Below are positions 57,604 to 64,000 of a stretch of DNA of 64,000 nt, piece by piece. Position 1 is the stretch's first letter, and every line of letters begins with the position of its first letter. The notes under the pieces are model-generated. The model had not been told where the DNA came from. It worked only from the letters and a program-made list of their open reading frames with translations, and searched no databases. This DNA is from Hedera helix (Eukaryota; Streptophyta; Magnoliopsida; Apiales; Araliaceae): the NCBI GenBank assembly GCA_947179155.2, contig OX359267.1, forward strand, positions 38,684,998-38,748,997, in the 5' to 3' direction. Both the position numbers and the translations under genes were made by a program.

Positions 57604-59674
57604 TGCATATTTAGTAACATAATTTAATGGTTAATTAAATTGTGATAAATAGATAGATTAATATTAAATTAATCCGAATTGAATTAAAAGGTTTATTGTG
57701 GAATTAATTTATTCATTAATCAACAATTATGCAAATTGTTGATAAATTATTTGTGAGGAATAATTACGTAAATTATATAATTATAAATTATATAAAGTAG
57801 TTGAATTAATTAAGGGAGATTAGTAATTGTATATATGTACAACATTTAATTTCATATATATGTACATATATATAAAGGGATTAAATTAATTAAGTAATTT
57901 TAAATAGTAATTGAATATATTAAATGAATATATTCTATAATTAAATAAATCATTGTAAATGATTTATGAGAGTAAGAAATTTAATTATACAATTATTTGT
58001 GTAATATTAATTAAATAATTAAATAAATTATTTAAATAAGAAATTGAGAAAATATATTAGTATTTCAATGTATTTTCGGGTAAATGGAATTATTTTCGTA
58101 ATTGATGAGAAATGAATTATTTAATGTAAATGTATTAAATAATTTAATTTATGGCCTAAATAATATATATTAAATTATATATTGTATTTATTTTAATTTT
58201 ATAATTTATTGTGAAATTGTTTTTGAGGTAAAGTAATGTGTATAAATAATATATATAGGTCATATATATTATTATTAGCGAATACACTCTAAAGTTTTAA
58301 TATCAAAATAATTGATAAGTTGTCATTGATTAAATATTCAATTAAATTGAATATAATGAGTGAATTAAATATAATAAATTAATTAATATGATTATTAATT
58401 AATGTAAATAATGTGAAATATTAATAATAATATTTATTAGTCTATTTAGTAATTTAATACTTATGGGTTAAAATATTTAATTATTTATTCAATTTAATTA
58501 TTTATTTAATCATAGATTGAATAAATAATGTGTAAATTATTAAATTAGCCCAACATGGGTCAATTAGTAGCCCAAGTGGAGAATAATAAAATTTGACAAT
58601 TTAGTAGCCCAAACAAATTAATAGAAGCCCAATTGGTATTTTAAATTAAAGCCCAATGTTTGGCCCACTTGAAAAATACTTAATTTAACTATTATTAATT
58701 AAAAAAGTGACTTGGACAATGAATTTGGGACAAGAAAAGAAGAGGTCAGCCGACCATGTAGGAGGAGAGAGAGAAAAGAATTGATTTGGTGTTTATTTTA
58801 GTTTATTTTGTATTTATTTAATTAATGGTTGCTTGTATTGATTTTTTAAAGTACTTGGACCATCCCTCTTCCACCAACTAAGTTATGGACTACTTTTCTT
58901 GTGCAAGTATCCAAGTGAGGAGCATCATGACTTATAGATATAATTTTGTATCTAAGAATTTTGCATGTATACTTGAAATGGTAGACATGATACTTCATTT
59001 ATTTTCTAAGTTCCAAAAGAGAGAGTTTGAGAGAAATAGTTTGGGAGAGTAAGAATTTTGAGAGAAAGCATGGAGAAGGTAGAGAATGAGATCTTGGTGC
59101 ATATCTTCAAGTTGCACAACCCATTTTGGAAGAAAAATGAAGATAGCCATTAGAATGAGGTAATGGTTATTTTAAATGTAGTTTATTTTTATTAATTAAA
59201 TAAACCAACATGTGTGTATAAATATATTAATGTAGTTAATAATATGTAGTAGTAATATTTATGCCATGATTGAGTTTAATATACTTGGTTTGTGTTTTGG
59301 TATAATTTATATGCTAAAAACATGTGATTGGTGGTGTTAAATCAAGTCTCAAAGTAATGACAAGAAATTATTTTTTTTTAAATTTTGATTTAATGTTATA
59401 ATATTATAGAACATTAAATCATGAGAAAAACAAAATTTGAATCACTCAAAATGGAGTTATACACAAAAAGTTATGATTTGTGGTAGTTTATGTGATGTAA
59501 AAAAATTTTATAAAAATTTTTAATATTAAATCATGAAAAATTAAAATTTTCATGTTATAAATTGATATCAAGTGATTGGTAATTTTTTTGGATTTTTAAA
59601 GCTTACTTGAATGTATAATTTTTATTAAAGTGGTGTATTAAAATTACTATTCACAATCTGCTAAGGGGAAAGAA

Positions 59675-59890
59675 AAAGGGGGTGCCGCGCAATGCGCGCG
59701 ACCCTGTTCATTGTCGTACGCGGAGCTAAAAACGACGCCGTTTTTCCTATAAAAAACGTCGCCGCGCATAACGCGCGGAAGCCAGCCGACAGATCCCCAA
59801 AACGGTGCCGTTTTGGGGCCTGTAATTTCTTAAAGCGCGCAATGCGCGGGCGTAAGTTTTCGGCGGAAATTACCATAATGCCCCTCCGTT
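59675..59890. repeat. GC-rich palindromic island in the solo LTR
   Basis: Amid more than 75 percent AT, this 215-bp stretch holds GCGCAATGCGCGCG, AAAACGACGCCGTTTTT, CCGCGCATAACGCGCGG and CCCCAAAACGGTGCCGTTTT + GGGG (59795-59818, 11-bp perfect arms around TG), then GCGCGCAATGCGCG. The overlapping ORFs on both strands come from this composition. Confidence 0.8.
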
Positions 59891-60046
59891 CGGTTTTCTG
59901 ATTAATTACGAAATTGCCATCGGTCCGGTTTTTCAACTTATTTACGGAAATGTCATTCTGGATAATTTAAATTAATTTAAATGTTTAAAAATTAATTTAA
60001 AATTATAACAAAAATATTAATAATACAAAATGATATTTAGGTATTG

Positions 60047-60347
60047 AATATTATATTTTTCAAATATAATAAGTATTTAGGATTAATATTTAAATGTATT
60101 TAAATATTAATCTAGTTAGTTTAATATTATATTTTTCAAATATAATAAGTATTTAGGATTAATATTTAAATGTTTTAAATATTAATCTAGTTAGTTTAAT
60201 ATTATATTGTTCAAATATAATAAATATTTAGGATTAATATTTAAATGTTTTAAATATTAATCTAGTTAGTTTAATATTATATTGTTCAAATATAATAAAT
60301 ATTTAAGATTAATATTTAAATGTTTTAAATATTAATCTAGTTAGTTT
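60047..60347. repeat. Four tandem copies of a 75-76 bp unit
   Basis: AATATTATATT starts units at 60047, 60123, 60198 and 60273. Each also contains AGGATTAATATTTAAATG (AAGATTAAT in the last) and ends ATTAATCTAGTTAGTTT. Copies differ at few positions, so the expansion is recent relative to the LTR. Confidence 0.92.
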
Positions 60348-62901
60348 AATATTATATCTTCTGAATTTATGATTAAATTAATTATTATTTAATTAATATT
60401 AAATAATAAACAAGGATGATAAATTAATTAATTATTATTTAATTACTATTAAATAATAATTAAAGACAACTAAGATTGATTATTTAATTATTTATTATTT
60501 GATTAACTTTAAATAATAAATAAATCTAGTAAGTTATTATTTACTATTAAATAATAACTAAAAGTAGTTAATTACTTACTATTTAATTATATTAAATAGT
60601 AATTAAATGAAATAAAGAAAATGTCTTTTAACTCTTTTGTTTAAACAATTATAATAAATTGTTTAATAGTTTAAGAAGTGTCCAACACTTAAGAAAAATA
60701 TTTTCTAATTTATTAAATTATTAACCTAATTTGATTGAGGGTCTATAAGGTTAATAATATTGTTTTGACTGATGTAAATTATGTGTTAGTACTTATGAGT
60801 GGTAGATAAGTTCCTTAATGAGCGTATAGTTGTACAAATATGTTGTACTAATTATTAGACCAACTTTATTAATGTTAGGTCTTTCAAAGTCAGTTAGTTA
60901 AAGCTAGACATTAATTGTAGCTGAGCAGACAGGCAACTTTCCTAAACCCTACTCAATTTATATTCGAGCAGGATACATTATTTTATTGTTCAAACTCCTA
61001 ACTCAAACTCAAGTTGTTACGTTTCAAGCATGCTATGGTTTAATTCTGTATAATTATTCCACCTCTTTAAATTGTTGATTCGCACATAGTGCTTGTTGCA
61101 CGTGTTCATCAGGTATGAAAGGCTGATCACCTTCATTACCATAAGGTTCAGTTAAATTTGTTCATGGTCATTATTGACACTCAACATTAATTAATTTAGT
61201 CATTCAATTATTGAAATTATGACTTGTACTCTTTCACAATTATTATATTGTTGAAAATTCAAAAGCTTATTATTTCTTTCAATCATGATATATCGTTATC
61301 GTATTTAAACTTGCTGAACAAAGTCGTTGCTCACTCTTGCTATATCATGATAACAAATTTCAGAATTTTACGAATGTCCAAGGAGAGACGGAGACAGAAG
61401 CAACAGACAAGATTATAGTGTTATGCATTATAACTAAATTGTTATATGATGTAAGTATTTATGTAAACCTTTTTATGAATCTAAAGGTATATATGTAAGT
61501 TAAGGTTAGAAACCTTGGGAAATGTTGTAGAATAAACAATTTATGTTTATATATTCCGCATTAGTTATAGAACGTGTATGAAGATGATGTATCGTGACGT
61601 ACCGAGTCTAGGGTTTAAGGAACCCGGATTTGGGGGCGTTACATGAGTAAATCATAGTTCTGTAAATTTGGAACTTAATAAAATAAATAGCACACAAGCA
61701 CAAATAATAATGGACAGAAAGTAAATGCATAAATTTAAAAGAGACAAGAAATTTTAAGTAGTTCGGAGATTGAACAACTCATACTCCACTTTTTTACTCT
61801 GCGAGTAGAAAATTCACTAAGGATATAAATCACCAAGATCTGCTACAGCTAAACCACTCAGGTTCTTTCGAGTCACTCAGTATCAGAACAAGGACACTCA
61901 GTCCAGATCACTTAGATCTCTTTAAGTCACTCAGACTTGGATAACTGTCACAATGACAATGTTACACAAATAATGAATGATTTGTTTGAGTTGCTGCCAA
62001 GATCTCAATAGGTTGGACTTCTCATATACTTGGCAACTTGAACATGTATTTCAGCTTTCGTAGAGTGGTCTTTCTGAATTTTAGCAGAATTTTTTTCTTT
62101 TTGATCAAGTGTCTCTCTCTTTTTTGAGTTCTGTTTGTCCTTATATAGATCTCTTGAGATTTTCCCGTTGTAAAAGTTGTCGCTGCTCATTTAATGCTTT
62201 GATCATTAAAGATCTCTGATGTTGACATTTTCGAGTTGAGCAAAACAGCTTTCTACTATGTTGTCTTATCATAATTTCAAATATGGAAACCATGTGGCTG
62301 ACGTTCTTAAAGTCAAACTAGCTGGTAGACACAACATACTATGATCTTTAATTTCAATCTAATGTATTGGACTTTTTAATCTTCTGATTTCTCATTGTAA
62401 GTCGTCTGACATTTTTGACATACTCTAAGAAATGAATTGATCGTAAACTAAGATGCGGAACGTGAAGTTTGTACTACGATCAGAGCTCTACGTTCTTGAT
62501 TGGATTTTTGAGGATTTTCCTTTCCTATATGTCTTTGAGTTCATTCTGCGAATCAATCTTATGTTTTACAATTCACTTTGCTATACGATCTACTTTTATG
62601 CGATCAGCTTTACAATACGAACTGAATCGGCTCTATAATATGATCCCTGATCTGATATTTCACTACGATTACTTGATTATATGATCTGAACTCTGCGATC
62701 TGATCTTCTTACTATGCGATCAATTAACTTAGTCCTTCAGTCTATATAATAGTTTGTCTTAGAAGATCATCCTAATATATTTTTGATCTTTTCTAATCTA
62801 AGTCATTTTACATCAATAATTCATTAAGGACTTTACAAAAGCTACTGGTACAAATATACATTAATCATATCATCATCAAATTTAATATACAGACTCTAAC
62901 A

Positions 62902-63343
62902 CTATTCAATGTCAATATTGCCCTAAACGTAGTAGTCGACTTACTTGCACAAAAAAAATCCATAATCATAATGATTGTCCTGCATTGGCCACTTCGTTAC
63001 GACTTGGATCTGTCTCGGGCCAATTATCCATTGAATTACCAATGCGCAATGTCATTGGAATCAATTGTATCTATAATAAATGTTGGGTTAGATTAATGTA
63101 CATATATCAAATAATATTAAAATATAATAAGACAATTACACACACCGCTACATTGATGTATTTTCTGTACATGTTTGAAAACTTGATGTAAGGCATGTCA
63201 TTATGTAGTGGGTTAAGAAGAGTACTTTTCCATTTATTTACTACAAGGACTAAAAAAATAAAATGTCGATTAACCGAAACACAAAGAGGCATGAAAATAT
63301 AATCGCACTCATGCAACGGTGGGCCCACAACTAGTTCAACATA
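62902..63343. other. Spacer, no gene recognised
   Basis: Unique-looking sequence between two LTRs. The plus ORF at 62985-63191 and minus ORF at 63107-63328 have no feature I recognise. Confidence 0.4.
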
Positions 63344-64000
63344 TGTGACACCCCCAAATCCCTATACCTTCTATAGCAGATTTGGTGCTCACGTCTAACT
63401 GATTTTCTATAAATATTCTATGATGTATAAATTTTATCTATCCAAAATTCACAGTATCCCATCACATATAGTTGTTCTTGTCAAAACAGTCAATGTGAAT
63501 GAATACTATCACTTGGATGTATAGCTTTATGTCTCATAGATATCTCTTTGATTTCAACAGTTTCTATCTATTTGAAATTCACAATGTTAAGCAATAAGTT
63601 TGTTCTTGGAACAGAGGAACGACTCTGGTTCTTATAGAACTCCTTTAATCACTCAATACCCTCACTCAGATGTATAGTTCATGTTAACACTGTACTAGAT
63701 CAGTACAATCTTTCTGAACAACTAAAGATCAAAGTATAATGCAGTTTAATGTAACAAAGCTAAATAATATTATAATATCATAATATGTTTGTTACATTCT
63801 TCTAAAACCTCATTCATTATTACAACAAAAGTCGTTACATGACTTTATTAAAATAGTAAAGTAAAACTAGATTAACATTGTCTCTTACCGCTATGATTCG
63901 TTTCTAAACAGCCCAAAATATCATTTATAACTGAAATGAAAATATTTTACAAGAATGAGCTACAACTAGCTCATCAAGATTTAATAAATATGAAGTTATA
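63344..64000 (-). mobile_element. Start of another gypsy-type LTR, cut by the window end
   Basis: TGTGACACCCCCAAATC at 63344 matches the conserved terminus of the local gypsy LTRs on the plus strand, followed by GATTTGGTGCTCACG, shared with 53295. By analogy with 1356-4439 its sense is minus. It contains GAGCTACAACTAGCTCATC near 63957. The other end lies beyond 64000. Confidence 0.7.

Larger units (their letters stand above)
57290..61643. mobile_element. Solo gypsy-type LTR, 4354 bp
   Basis: Ends are TGTAATATCCCGG and GGGGGCGTTACA. A perfect 5-bp target duplication TGAGT lies at 57285-57289 and 61644-61648. No primer site, polypurine tract or pol sequence is inside, and the two ends are the two different ends of one LTR, so this is a solo LTR left by LTR-LTR recombination. 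It is long for an LTR. It contains a 75-bp tandem repeat and a GC-rich island. TG start to GCGTTACA end resembles the U3-to-U5 order of gypsy LTRs, which would make its sense strand plus. Confidence 0.88.
57128..62901 (-). mobile_element. Third copia-type LTR, split by the solo gypsy LTR
   Basis: The left piece 57128-57289 begins TGTTGTATATCAAAGGCACA and shares AGAGATCTATAGGGGGGCTA with the family start. The right piece 61649-62901 continues with TTTTAAGTAGTTCGGAG, CACTAAGGATATAAATCACC and TTAAGGACTTTACAAAAGCT, and ends CTCTAACA. Joined length is about 1.41 kb. No target duplication is visible (CTTTG left, CTATT right), so one end may be lost or it may be a recombinant. Confidence 0.65.

Noticed and set aside
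59661..59936. Overlapping ORFs in the GC island of the solo LTR
   Set aside because: Both strands are open because of palindromic GC-rich sequence; no recognisable protein.
1..64000. CRISPR-like arrays, operons or a bacterial-type defence system
   Set aside because: All regular repeats here are short-period plant minisatellites or transposon subterminal arrays; gene structure is clearly that of a plant nucleus.

Overview
This window is nuclear DNA from a flowering plant, most likely a eudicot. Evidence: introns with GT-AG borders, plant-specific families (PRA1, DUF579 sugar O-methyltransferase, nodulin-like MFS, F-box/FBD and FAR1-related genes), long AT-rich spacers and a heavy load of nested plant transposons. 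I cannot name the species. Four genes look intact. They are all on the minus strand: a PRA1 family protein (14608-15198), a DUF579 arabinogalactan/glucuronoxylan O-methyltransferase-like protein (29999-30877), the 69-residue SEC61 gamma translocon subunit in two exons (34676-34988), and a 591-residue nodulin-like major facilitator in three exons (36272-40481). Everything else recognisable is transposon or gene relic.

Layout. 1-4439: 5' part of a minus-strand Ty3/gypsy element (gag with one stop, initiator-Met tRNA primer site, 3.08 kb LTR). 4440-6519: older repeat pieces. 7569-14603: a decayed Ty1/copia element on the plus strand, split by a 1.5 kb insertion; its 3' LTR ends 4 bp from the PRA1 stop codon. 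16504-18184: a non-autonomous hAT element with a perfect 8-bp target duplication and a 117-bp palindrome. 18792-29380: F-box/LRR gene remnants on either side of an 8.1 kb CACTA (En/Spm) element at about 19181-27295, which has a TNP2-like transposase with two nonsense codons and a second, plant-transposase-like gene. 29999-40481: the gene island, with a broken plastid ribosomal bL27 copy at 32134-32462.

41949-47609 is a young deletion derivative of the first gypsy family: two nearly identical 2.69 kb LTRs around only 282 bp of interior, inserted in an ATT microsatellite with target duplication ATTAT. 48453-50480 is a FAR1/MULE transposase pseudogene, preceded by 20-bp repeats and hairpin motifs. 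50547-56802 is a decayed minus-strand copia element with a head-to-head LTR arrangement. 57290-61643 is a 4.35 kb solo gypsy LTR with target duplication TGAGT, inserted into another copia-type LTR. A further gypsy LTR begins at 63344 and runs off the window.

No pathway or operon-like system is encoded here; the four genes have unrelated housekeeping, cell-wall and membrane roles. The most interesting material is regulatory or structural: an exact 38-bp repeat in the gypsy promoter region carrying one CAATTATTG-type site per unit, precise internal deletion leaving a 28-codon ORF, the hAT palindrome, the GCCGCTAG hairpin family, and the transposon that replaces the PRA1 3' region. I found no tRNA, rRNA or CRISPR. 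Element boundaries without a stated target duplication are approximate.
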